Shown here piece by piece: positions 42,760 through 50,502 of a stretch of DNA of 64,000 bases. The position numbers and the translations under genes are program-made. Under the pieces are notes generated by a model, which was given only the letters and a program-made list of their open reading frames with translations, had not been told where the DNA came from and did not search any database. The stretch spans positions 434,001 through 498,000 of the forward strand of contig NZ_CP097635.1 of the NCBI RefSeq assembly GCF_023573145.1, in the 5' to 3' direction. Numbering within the stretch: the stretch's first letter is position 1; each line of letters opens with the position of its first letter. This DNA is from Aquincola tertiaricarbonis (GTDB lineage Bacteria; Pseudomonadota; Gammaproteobacteria; Burkholderiales; Burkholderiaceae_C).

Positions 42760-43353
42760 ATGACCCATGCGAACATGAAAACCATGCCGCCGCCCGCCCC
42801 CAACGACAGCGCCGACCGCACCGACGAGGCCGACGACCAGCCACCTGCCAGCTGGCAGGCCGCCTACCCCGAGCTGAAGAAAATCGCCCGCGCCCGCCTT
42901 CAGGCCGCCGGGACGGGCACGCCCGGGCTCAACACCACGGCCTTGGTGCACGAAAGCTTTCTGCGCCTGGCCGGCCGGATGGACACGCTGCACTTCGACA
43001 GCCGCGGCCACTTCTATGCCTATGCCGCGCGGGTGATGCGCTCCGTCATCGTCGACCTGGTGCGCCAGCAGGCCACCGACCGGCGCGGCGGTGGTGCCGC
43101 CCATGTGACGCTGGACACCGTGCTGGCCGACGGCCTGGCCGGCCCCGACGACGCGGAGGCGCTGCGCGTGGACGAGGCGCTGACCACCCTGGCCACGGTG
43201 GAGCCGCGCCTGGCCCAGGTGGTGGAGATGCGCTACTTCGCCGGCATGGCCGATGCCGAGATCGCCCAGGTGCTGAGCCTGACCGACCGCACCGTGCGCC
43301 GCGACTGGGACAAGGCGCGGCTGCTGCTGCGGTCGATGTTGAGCCAGCCCTGA
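42760..43353 (+). CDS. ECF-type RNA polymerase sigma factor
   Basis: A 197-residue extracytoplasmic-function sigma factor of the Sigma70_ECF type often encoded with protein kinases. Region 2 covers about residues 40-100 (ALVHESFLRLAGR, HFYAYAARVMRSVIVDLVRQQ). Region 4 covers 140-195 (RLAQVVEMRYFAGMADAEIA, then VLSLTDRTVRRDWDKARLLL). The first 35 residues are acidic and probably flexible. No anti-sigma gene is present; the adjacent kinase is likely to control it by phosphorylation. It diverges from the PEP-CTERM genes. Confidence 0.92.
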   Translation: MTHANMKTMPPPAPNDSADRTDEADDQPPASWQAAYPELKKIARARLQAAGTGTPGLNTTALVHESFLRLAGRMDTLHFDSRGHFYAYAARVMRSVIVDLVRQQATDRRGGGAAHVTLDTVLADGLAGPDDAEALRVDEALTTLATVEPRLAQVVEMRYFAGMADAEIAQVLSLTDRTVRRDWDKARLLLRSMLSQP

Positions 43354-43393
43354 TGTCCGCTTCGGCCTCCCTGTCCCGTTGGCCGCTGCAGCG

Positions 43394-46252
43394 ATGACCG
43401 CCCTGCCCTGCCCGCCCGAACATTGGCCCGCCTTTTCGCGCCGGCTGGATGCCCTGCTGGCGCTGCCCGCCGAACAGCGTGCCGACGCGCTGCAAGCGCT
43501 GCCCGCTGAAGAAGCCGTGCTGCGCCCCTGGCTGGCCGCCGTGCTGGCACAGCAGGCCGACGCACTGGCCGACCACTACCTGAGCACGCCGCGCTGGGCG
43601 CCCGCGGCCGACGAGGCACCGGTGCACCGGACGGGCCAGCGCATCGGCCCCTGGCAGCTGCTGCGCGAGCTGGGCCACGGCGGCATGGGCGTGGTGTGGC
43701 TGGCCGAGCGGGCCGATGGCGCCTATGCCCGCCAGGTGGCACTGAAGCTGCCCCATCTGCACCTGCTGGAAAACCTCAACGCCGCGGGCGTGCGGGCCCG
43801 CTTCGCCCGCGAGCGCGACATCCTGGCCGGGCTGGCGCACCCGCACATCGCGCGCTTCTACGACGCCGGTGTCACCGACGCTGCCGGCCCCGATGGCGAG
43901 GCCGCCGCCGGCCAGCCCTGGCTGGCGCTGGAGGCGGTGGAAGGCCTGCCCATCACCACCTGGTGCCAGCAACGCGCGCTGCCGCTGGACGCCCGGCTGG
44001 CGCTGTTCGACCAGGTGGCCGACGCCGTGGCCCATGCCCACGGCCGGCTGGTGGCCCACCGAGACCTCAAGCCCGCCAACGTGCTGGTGACGGCCGATGG
44101 GCAGGTCAAGCTGCTGGACTTCGGCATCGCCAAACTGCTGCAGGCCGGTGACGGCGGCGACCCCACCGCCAACGCCGACAGCACCGCCCTGACCCGCGCC
44201 CTGGGTGTGCTGGCCACGCCGCGCTACGCCGCGCCCGAGCAGCTGGCCGGTGGCCCGGTGAGCGTGGCCACCGACGTCTACGCGCTGGGGCTGATGCTGT
44301 TCGAGCTGCTGACCGACCAGCCGGCCTTTGGCGCCGACACCCCGGGCCGGCACCGCGAGACCACGCGCGACGAACCGCCGCAGCCCTCGCGCGTGGCTGC
44401 CACACCGGCGCTGCGCCGAGCGCTGGCCGGCGACCTGGACGCCATCGTCGCGCAGGCGCTGCAGCCGGCGCCCGAGGCGCGCTACCCCTCGGTGGCGGCG
44501 CTGGCCGACGACCTGCGCCGCCACCGCCGGCACCTGCCGCTGCGGGCGCGCCGGCTCAGCACGGGCCAGCGGCTGGCGCGCTATGTGCGCCGCCACCGGC
44601 TGCCAGTGGCGCTGGGCAGCGCGCTGGCGCTGGTGCTGGTGGTGGGCGTGGCCGGCGTGGCATGGCAGGCCCACGAGGCCCGCGCCCAGGCCCGCCGTGC
44701 CGAGGCGGTGAAGGACTTTCTGCTGGGTGTGTTCAGCGCCGCCGATCCGCGTGTGGCCGGCGGCAAGCCGGACGGCCAGACCACCGCCAAGACCCTGCTC
44801 GACCGCAGCGCCGCGCGCATCGACGCCCAGTTCGCCCATGACCCCGACCTGCGCATCGAGCTGCTGCGCACCGCCGCCGACATCTACCGCGAGCTGGGCG
44901 AAGACGCCGCCTACGAAGCCCTGCAGCAGCGCCAGCTGGCCGTGGTGCTGCAGCACCACGGCCCGCTGCACCCCAACGTGCTGGAAGGCCAGCTGGAAGC
45001 CGCCATGCGCGCCTACGGCCGCGGTGATCAGGACGAATGCCGCCGGCTACTGGCGGTGGCCGACGAGGGCCTGCGCCGCGCCGGCCGCGAGCGTGATCCG
45101 CTGCGCGCCCATTGGTGGACCACGCGCGGCATCTGCCTGCGCGACCAGCCCGACCAGGCCGACGCCCGGCTGCAGGCCCTGCAGCGCGGCGCCGCGCTGT
45201 CCGCCGAGGTGGAAGCCGGCGGCCGTGGCCACGTCACCGCCCTGGCCGAGCTGGCCACCGAGCACAGCACCCAGGGCCGGCAGGCCGAGGCCATCGCCAC
45301 CAACCGCCAGGCCATCGCCATGGCCCAAGCCCTGCCGCAGCGCAACGAGGCCGAGCTGCAGACCCTGTACGGCAACCTGGGCCTGGCCCTGCAGCAAAGC
45401 GGCGATCTGGCCGCCGCCGCCGCGGCCTATGGCCAGGCCGCCGACATCGCCGAGCGCACCAGCGGCGCCGGCTTCCCGGTGGCCTGGCTGCCCCGCGCCA
45501 AGCATGCACGCACGCTGCACCTGGCCGGGCAGCGGGCCGAGGCGCAGCCGCTGTTCGAGCGCCTGCTGGCGCAGATCGGCGACCGCACCGACCTGCCCGA
45601 TGCCAACGTGGTGCGCGAGGACGCCGGTGAACGCCTGGCCGCCGAGGGCCGCGCCGCGCAAGGGCTGCCCTTGCTGCTGCAGGCCCAGGCCGCCTACAGC
45701 CGCACCGCGCAGTACGACTTCGACCAGCGCCGGGTGCAGCGCCACATCGGCGACGCGCTGGCCCGCCTGGGCCGCCATGAAGAAGCGCTGGCCACGCTGC
45801 GCAGCGCCATGGCCGCCTTCGAGGCCGCCGACCCACCCGGCCGGCAGCCCACCGCGGCCTGCCGCGAGCGCCTGGGCCGGCTGCTGCTGGACATGGGCCG
45901 GCCCCAGGAAGCGCAGCAGCACCTGCAGCGCGTGGTCGACGAAGCCGCCGTCAAGACCTGGAGCCACGTGGCCCTGGCCCAGGCCGGCCTGGCCCGCGCC
46001 GCGCTGGCCCGTGGTGCGCTGCCCAAAGCCCAGGCCCTGAGCCAGCAGGCCCTGGCCACCTGGGACCGGCTGACCGGCTTTCGTGACGTGCGCATGCAGG
46101 CCTACTTGTGGCGCGTGCGCGCCGCGGTGCTGGCTGCGGCCGGCGACACCGCCGCCGCCCAGGCCCTGCGCGACCGCGCCCTGGCCGCCGCCCGCCGCAC
46201 CGATGCACCGGACAGCCCGACGGTGTTGCAGCCGGGGGTGGTGGGGTTGTGA
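43394..46252 (+). CDS. transmembrane Ser/Thr protein kinase with TPR sensor region
   Basis: A 952-residue Hanks-type kinase. The glycine loop is ELGHGGMGVVWLAER (near 94), the catalytic loop HRDLKPANVLV (His222, Asp224), DFG Asp242 in LLDFGIAKLL, and APE in TPRYAAPEQLAGG. A single membrane segment at about 403-425 (ALGSALALVLVVGVAGVAW) leads into about 500 residues of TPR-like helical repeats outside or beneath the membrane. ATG 43394 was chosen; a TTG five codons earlier also fits. It follows the ECF sigma gene by 40 bases and probably phosphorylates it. The neighbouring PEP-CTERM proteins may be the output. Confidence 0.92.
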   Translation: MTALPCPPEHWPAFSRRLDALLALPAEQRADALQALPAEEAVLRPWLAAVLAQQADALADHYLSTPRWAPAADEAPVHRTGQRIGPWQLLRELGHGGMGVVWLAERADGAYARQVALKLPHLHLLENLNAAGVRARFARERDILAGLAHPHIARFYDAGVTDAAGPDGEAAAGQPWLALEAVEGLPITTWCQQRALPLDARLALFDQVADAVAHAHGRLVAHRDLKPANVLVTADGQVKLLDFGIAKLLQAGDGGDPTANADSTALTRALGVLATPRYAAPEQLAGGPVSVATDVYALGLMLFELLTDQPAFGADTPGRHRETTRDEPPQPSRVAATPALRRALAGDLDAIVAQALQPAPEARYPSVAALADDLRRHRRHLPLRARRLSTGQRLARYVRRHRLPVALGSALALVLVVGVAGVAWQAHEARAQARRAEAVKDFLLGVFSAADPRVAGGKPDGQTTAKTLLDRSAARIDAQFAHDPDLRIELLRTAADIYRELGEDAAYEALQQRQLAVVLQHHGPLHPNVLEGQLEAAMRAYGRGDQDECRRLLAVADEGLRRAGRERDPLRAHWWTTRGICLRDQPDQADARLQALQRGAALSAEVEAGGRGHVTALAELATEHSTQGRQAEAIATNRQAIAMAQALPQRNEAELQTLYGNLGLALQQSGDLAAAAAAYGQAADIAERTSGAGFPVAWLPRAKHARTLHLAGQRAEAQPLFERLLAQIGDRTDLPDANVVREDAGERLAAEGRAAQGLPLLLQAQAAYSRTAQYDFDQRRVQRHIGDALARLGRHEEALATLRSAMAAFEAADPPGRQPTAACRERLGRLLLDMGRPQEAQQHLQRVVDEAAVKTWSHVALAQAGLARAALARGALPKAQALSQQALATWDRLTGFRDVRMQAYLWRVRAAVLAAAGDTAAAQALRDRALAAARRTDAPDSPTVLQPGVVGL

Positions 46253-46318
46253 GGGTAGCTAGCGGTTGAGCGGGAACCGCGCGGGACAAACGTTTAAGGT
46301 CGCCAGCCAGGTACGGAG

Positions 46319-49300
46319 GTGTGGCGCTCGACCAATTGCTCTCATGGCGGTTCAATCAGGAATGCCAACAACTTCAAGAAGGAGAGCAGCACCGAAGACG
46401 TGGGCAGCCAGATCAAGGCCGCGGGTACCGTTGCGCTGACCGCGGGCCAGGACTTGAACGCCAAAGCGGCGACGCTTGAGAGTTCGATGGCCGGTGTCAG
46501 CCTCACGGCAGGTCGCGATCTAGCATTGCTGGCGGGCGAAGCGACCGACGTCATCGAGCAGATGAGCCAGAGGACCAAGCGTGGCTTCCTCAAGAAAAAG
46601 ACCACCACCAGCTACAGCAAGAGCGAGGAGACGACCGCGCTCGGCACCGTAGTCTCAGGGCAAACACTGAACATCCAGGCTGGACGGGACCTCGGTATGT
46701 CGGCAGCACAGGCCGTGTCCGATCGGGGAACGAATCTGCAGGCCGGCGGCAACATCACGATCGACGGAGTGGCCGACCGCCTGGTCACCGAACAGTTCAG
46801 CAAGACCACCAAGTCGGGCCTGTTCGGCGGCGGTGGCCTGGGCATCACCATCGGCAAACAGTCCTTGGCACAAGCAGTCAAGACCAGCCAGGACCAGTAT
46901 CACGGTTCCATAGTGGGCGCGGTGCAGGGGGACGTCAGCATCACCGCAGGCGGGGGCTATCGCCAGGTCGGCTCACAGGTTCAAGCCCCCGGTGGTGATG
47001 TGAGCATCCAGGCTAAGGCGGTCGACATCGTCGAGGCCCGTGAACTTGCGAGCCAGAACGCAGAGACGCAATTCAAGCGCAGTGGCCTGTCAGTATCGGT
47101 GACCAGCCCGGTCATCAGCGCGCTTCAAACAGCCCGCAGCCAGCTCAAGGCAGGCAGCCAAGCCAGCGATGCACGCATCAAGTCCTTGGCTGCAGCCAAC
47201 ATCGCCCTCAACGGCCAACAAGCCGTGGATGCTGTGCAGGCCGGCCGAGCGCTGGAGGGCGGCAACGCCGCTGACAAGGCCGGCGGCATAGGGGTCAGCA
47301 TCAGCCTGGGCAGCACGCGCAGCCAGAGCCAACAGAACAGCCAGGCGGACAACGCCCATGGCAGCAGCGTGCGGGCAGGTGGCGATATCACCATCCAGGC
47401 GATCGGCGCGGGCCAGAACAGCGACCTCTCCGTTCGTGGCAGTGAGATCAGCGCTGCCGGCCATACGCTGCTGCGGGCCGAGGACCAGCTCAACCTGGTC
47501 GCCGCCCAAAACAGCACCCAGGAAAGCAGCCGCAGCAGGAACAGCAGCGGCAGCATCGGGGTGGGTATCAACCTGGGGTCGAACGGCGTCAGCGCAGGCG
47601 TGACCCTGAGCGCCAGCGCTGGCAAAGGCCAAGGCGCAGGCGACGCCACCAGCTACAGCAACAGCCAGATCAGCGGCAATCGTGTCACGTTGGAGAGCGG
47701 TGGCGACACCACCCTCCGGGGCGCCGTCGTCCAGGGCGAACGTGTCAGGGTCACAGCCGGTGGCAACCTCGGCATCGAAAGCCTGCAGGACCACAACCAG
47801 TACCGCGAGAAGAGTCAACAGGTCGGCGGCAGCGTGACCTTCGGCCCCTCGCCCGCTGGCAGCCTGAGTGCGGCCCAGACCAAGATCAACAGCGACTTCC
47901 TGAGCGTAGGCGAGCAGAGCGCGATCCGGGCGGGCGATGGAGGCTTTGATGTGCAGGTGGCGGGTAAGACCCAACTGACCGGCGCTCAGATCACCAGCAC
48001 GCAGAAGGCTATCGACCAGGACCACAACCGCTACCAAGCCAAGCAGGGCACGACCACGACTGACCTGCAGAACAGCGCCAGCTACAGCGCGCAGAGTGCG
48101 AGCGTGAGCCTGGGCGCAGGCACTCAGCCCGGAAAGGGTCTGCAGCTCAGCGGCGCAGGCATCGGCACGGATGACGGCAGCGCCAGCTCGACGAGCACGG
48201 CTGGCCTCAGCGGGATGGCGGGCAATACTGCCGCTCGCACCCGGGACACGGAGTTGGGCCTCAAGCCCATCTTCGACAAAGACAAGGCGCGCCAGGAGGT
48301 CAACGCGCAAGTGGCCATCACCAGCGAGTTCGGTAGGCAGATCATCCCGGTGGCCGCCGAAACGGCCGACCAAAGGGCGATTGATCTGCGGCGCCAGGGG
48401 AACGAAGAGGAAGCAAAAAAATGGGATGAAGGCGGCGTTTATCGCAACGGCCTGTACACGGCACTGGGCGCGCTGACTGGCGGTGCCGGTGGAGCTTTGG
48501 GGGCCGCGGCAAGCGCCACAGTGATCCCGGTGGTGGGGGAGGAGATTGCCAAACTCAACTTGCCCGAAGAGGTGCGGCAAGTGGCAACGCAGCTCGTTGG
48601 CGTTGCGGTGGGTGCAGCGGCAGGCGGGAGCGCCGGTGTAAGTGCGGCATTGCCGCAAACGGGTTACAACTATGTCAGTCACAGTCCGTTTGCTCAGGTA
48701 CGCCGAAGCGTCAGTCAGGAGAACGCCCGGCTCATGAACGAGTGTGAGGCGCGGTGTAACGAGCAGGACTTCAGGCGCATTGACCGCCAGATGAGTGCGC
48801 TGGAGGCGGCAGGCAATCTGGTCGCTATCAGCCAAGCGAGCCGGCTCAGCACCGACCAAGCTTTGCAACTGAGCGAGTTAGTGGCCTCGCTGCACCCCGT
48901 GTATGGCACCCCGATCGCGCTGTATCAGGCGATTAGCGGGCGTGGGGTGGTCACGCAGAACGACCTGAACTCTGTAGAGCGGTTCTTCAATGGCGTGGCT
49001 GCAGCGGTTCCGGCGGGTTCCGCGGCCTACAAAGTCCTGACTAGTGCGGCGGTGCAAACCCGAGTGATCGCCGCGCTAACGGCGAGTGCGGAGCAGGCTC
49101 TGGTCAAGTCCGGTGGTGCGCTCGACAGATCAGGTAATGCCCTGATCGACATGAGCAAGCTGAGCAATGAGCAGAAGGGCTTGATGGGTGATCTGTTTGG
49201 CCAGAATACAGTCAAGAAAATCGTGCCGGACGGGCAGAAGATCGCTCGCGTTCCAGGCGTGGGTGAGCAGGGGCTGGATGACTTGTACAAGGTCAGCCGC

Positions 49301-49630
49301 GCAGATGTTGAATACGTCAGCATCGAGTACAAGTTCGTTGGGCAAGACAACAAGGTCGGCTCCCAAGTCTTGAAAAACACCGCCGACGGCAAGCAAGGCA
49401 GTACCAGCTGGATTAGTGGGTCTGGGCGGATTGAAAGTGCGGTCGGAGAACAGGCCGCTCCCGCGATCTACAAAGCAATCGACGCTGGCCGATTTGAAAG
49501 CTGGGTCGTTACTGTTCGACCTGATGGCTCTACTGTTGTCGAAGTGCTAGACGCGCTGGGCAAGCGCAAGCCAATAGATACTTCAAATATAATAATTCCG
49601 AATTTTAACCTGTCTGGAGCCAAGCCATGA
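46319..49630 (+). CDS. 5'-truncated haemagglutinin/CdiA-type protein with PoNe-like nuclease C-terminus (module 1)
   Basis: A 1103-residue frame from a GTG that is unlikely to be a true start: FhaB/CdiA-like sequence begins only near residue 20 (KKESSTEDVGSQIKAAGT), and the signal peptide, two-partner-secretion domain and most haemagglutinin repeats are absent. Residues 20-670 are haemagglutinin repeat-type beta-helix; 700-780 are Ala/Gly-rich pretoxin; a Cys-containing linker (NECEARCNEQD) follows. The last 100 residues contain GLDDLYK, then IEYKF (Asp...Glu-x-Lys) and KQGSTSWI, a PD-(D/E)XK nuclease pattern like PoNe. The stop overlaps the immunity start (ATGA). Probably a silent orphan toxin cassette activated by recombination. 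Confidence 0.8.
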   Translation: MWRSTNCSHGGSIRNANNFKKESSTEDVGSQIKAAGTVALTAGQDLNAKAATLESSMAGVSLTAGRDLALLAGEATDVIEQMSQRTKRGFLKKKTTTSYSKSEETTALGTVVSGQTLNIQAGRDLGMSAAQAVSDRGTNLQAGGNITIDGVADRLVTEQFSKTTKSGLFGGGGLGITIGKQSLAQAVKTSQDQYHGSIVGAVQGDVSITAGGGYRQVGSQVQAPGGDVSIQAKAVDIVEARELASQNAETQFKRSGLSVSVTSPVISALQTARSQLKAGSQASDARIKSLAAANIALNGQQAVDAVQAGRALEGGNAADKAGGIGVSISLGSTRSQSQQNSQADNAHGSSVRAGGDITIQAIGAGQNSDLSVRGSEISAAGHTLLRAEDQLNLVAAQNSTQESSRSRNSSGSIGVGINLGSNGVSAGVTLSASAGKGQGAGDATSYSNSQISGNRVTLESGGDTTLRGAVVQGERVRVTAGGNLGIESLQDHNQYREKSQQVGGSVTFGPSPAGSLSAAQTKINSDFLSVGEQSAIRAGDGGFDVQVAGKTQLTGAQITSTQKAIDQDHNRYQAKQGTTTTDLQNSASYSAQSASVSLGAGTQPGKGLQLSGAGIGTDDGSASSTSTAGLSGMAGNTAARTRDTELGLKPIFDKDKARQEVNAQVAITSEFGRQIIPVAAETADQRAIDLRRQGNEEEAKKWDEGGVYRNGLYTALGALTGGAGGALGAAASATVIPVVGEEIAKLNLPEEVRQVATQLVGVAVGAAAGGSAGVSAALPQTGYNYVSHSPFAQVRRSVSQENARLMNECEARCNEQDFRRIDRQMSALEAAGNLVAISQASRLSTDQALQLSELVASLHPVYGTPIALYQAISGRGVVTQNDLNSVERFFNGVAAAVPAGSAAYKVLTSAAVQTRVIAALTASAEQALVKSGGALDRSGNALIDMSKLSNEQKGLMGDLFGQNTVKKIVPDGQKIARVPGVGEQGLDDLYKVSRADVEYVSIEYKFVGQDNKVGSQVLKNTADGKQGSTSWISGSGRIESAVGEQAAPAIYKAIDAGRFESWVVTVRPDGSTVVEVLDALGKRKPIDTSNIIIPNFNLSGAKP
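47433..48340 (+). repeat. direct repeat copy A inside haemagglutinin modules
   Basis: This stretch of the first module is closely repeated, with small insertions and substitutions, at 50605-51485 in the second. It covers the region from RGSE(I/T)SAAGH to VAITSEFG. It marks where one module could recombine with the other or with a full-length cdiA/fhaB elsewhere. Confidence 0.85.
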
Positions 49631-50502
49631 TCCGAGCAGCAATGGGTGATCAAGCATATTGGGTGCAATGGGGCCAGTTTAGACTTGCTACCATCAGGGA
49701 CGAAGAGGAGACGTTTAAAAGTCCAAGTGAAAATCCTGTCTATCGGCCTCAGTACGTACTCAACAATACGCTGCATCGCCTTCGATATATCGTAACTCTC
49801 TATTCATCGGGTGCGCCCATTCGAGAGCTCTCGCAGCACTTCTCCGGGCTGCTCGATGCCTGGGAGCTGTCGAACCGCCTGAGCGACGAGGTTTGCCGGG
49901 AGCACGGCTTGCAGAGTTGTCGGGATTGGGACTTCTCATTGAGCAACCTAAATCACTACAACTGGTGTTTCTGGCTGGTGGGTTTGGCTTTGTGCCTGGA
50001 GGTCCCCGAGGCGCAATGGCGGCGTTTGCTAGTGCTCTTAGCAGGAGAAGGTGAAGACGTGTTGCTGGATCGAGTGATCGCCAGCCGCAGCCCCGGGCGT
50101 CGTATCGGCCATACCCTTCTCCACGCAAAGCCCTACGGGCGCTTGCTCCAAGCGGTGCAGGCAAGTAAGGAGCAGCAAGCCGCGCTGCTGAAGGACTTCG
50201 TTGACTACTGGTATGCCGAACTCAAGCGCCCGCCGCCCCCGAACCGCAAAGCTCCGACAATCCAGCCCTTTTGGTACATCTGGGGTGACCCAGAAAGGCA
50301 CCCGATCGAGAAAGGCAGCTACTTTGGGCGCTGGTGCATCGAAGCAGCGGCTGCGGTCAAGGCCTTCGGCTTGGATGACCACCTTTGTCTGGGACATGAG
50401 CACTACCCCGGCGACTTGCTGAGACCAGACGGCCCCAGCACTCATCCTGCGCGCGATGAACCCAATAGAAGCTGGCTGAGTCGGCTGTTCGCAAAAAATT
50501 GA
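49627..50502 (+). CDS. PoNi-like immunity protein (DUF1911-type)
   Basis: A 291-residue cytoplasmic protein whose C-terminal half has the DUF1911/PoNi pattern: FWYIWGDPERHPIEKGSYFG, then RWCIEAAAAVKAFGLDD and HEHYPGDLLRPDG. The N-terminal half (HYNWCFWLVGLALCLEVPEA) corresponds to the DUF1910-like helical part. Such proteins neutralise PoNe DNase toxins. Translation is coupled to the upstream toxin by an ATGA overlap, so the pair forms a toxin/immunity module. The sequence is more AT-rich than flanking housekeeping genes. Family recognition is from memory of motifs. Confidence 0.82.
   Translation: MIRAAMGDQAYWVQWGQFRLATIRDEEETFKSPSENPVYRPQYVLNNTLHRLRYIVTLYSSGAPIRELSQHFSGLLDAWELSNRLSDEVCREHGLQSCRDWDFSLSNLNHYNWCFWLVGLALCLEVPEAQWRRLLVLLAGEGEDVLLDRVIASRSPGRRIGHTLLHAKPYGRLLQAVQASKEQQAALLKDFVDYWYAELKRPPPPNRKAPTIQPFWYIWGDPERHPIEKGSYFGRWCIEAAAAVKAFGLDDHLCLGHEHYPGDLLRPDGPSTHPARDEPNRSWLSRLFAKN

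Noticed and set aside
46252..46365. Possible 5' end or promoter of the first haemagglutinin gene
   Set aside because: There is no signal peptide or secretion domain, and the GGAGGT next to the GTG is too close to act as a ribosome-binding site. Treated as a truncation point.
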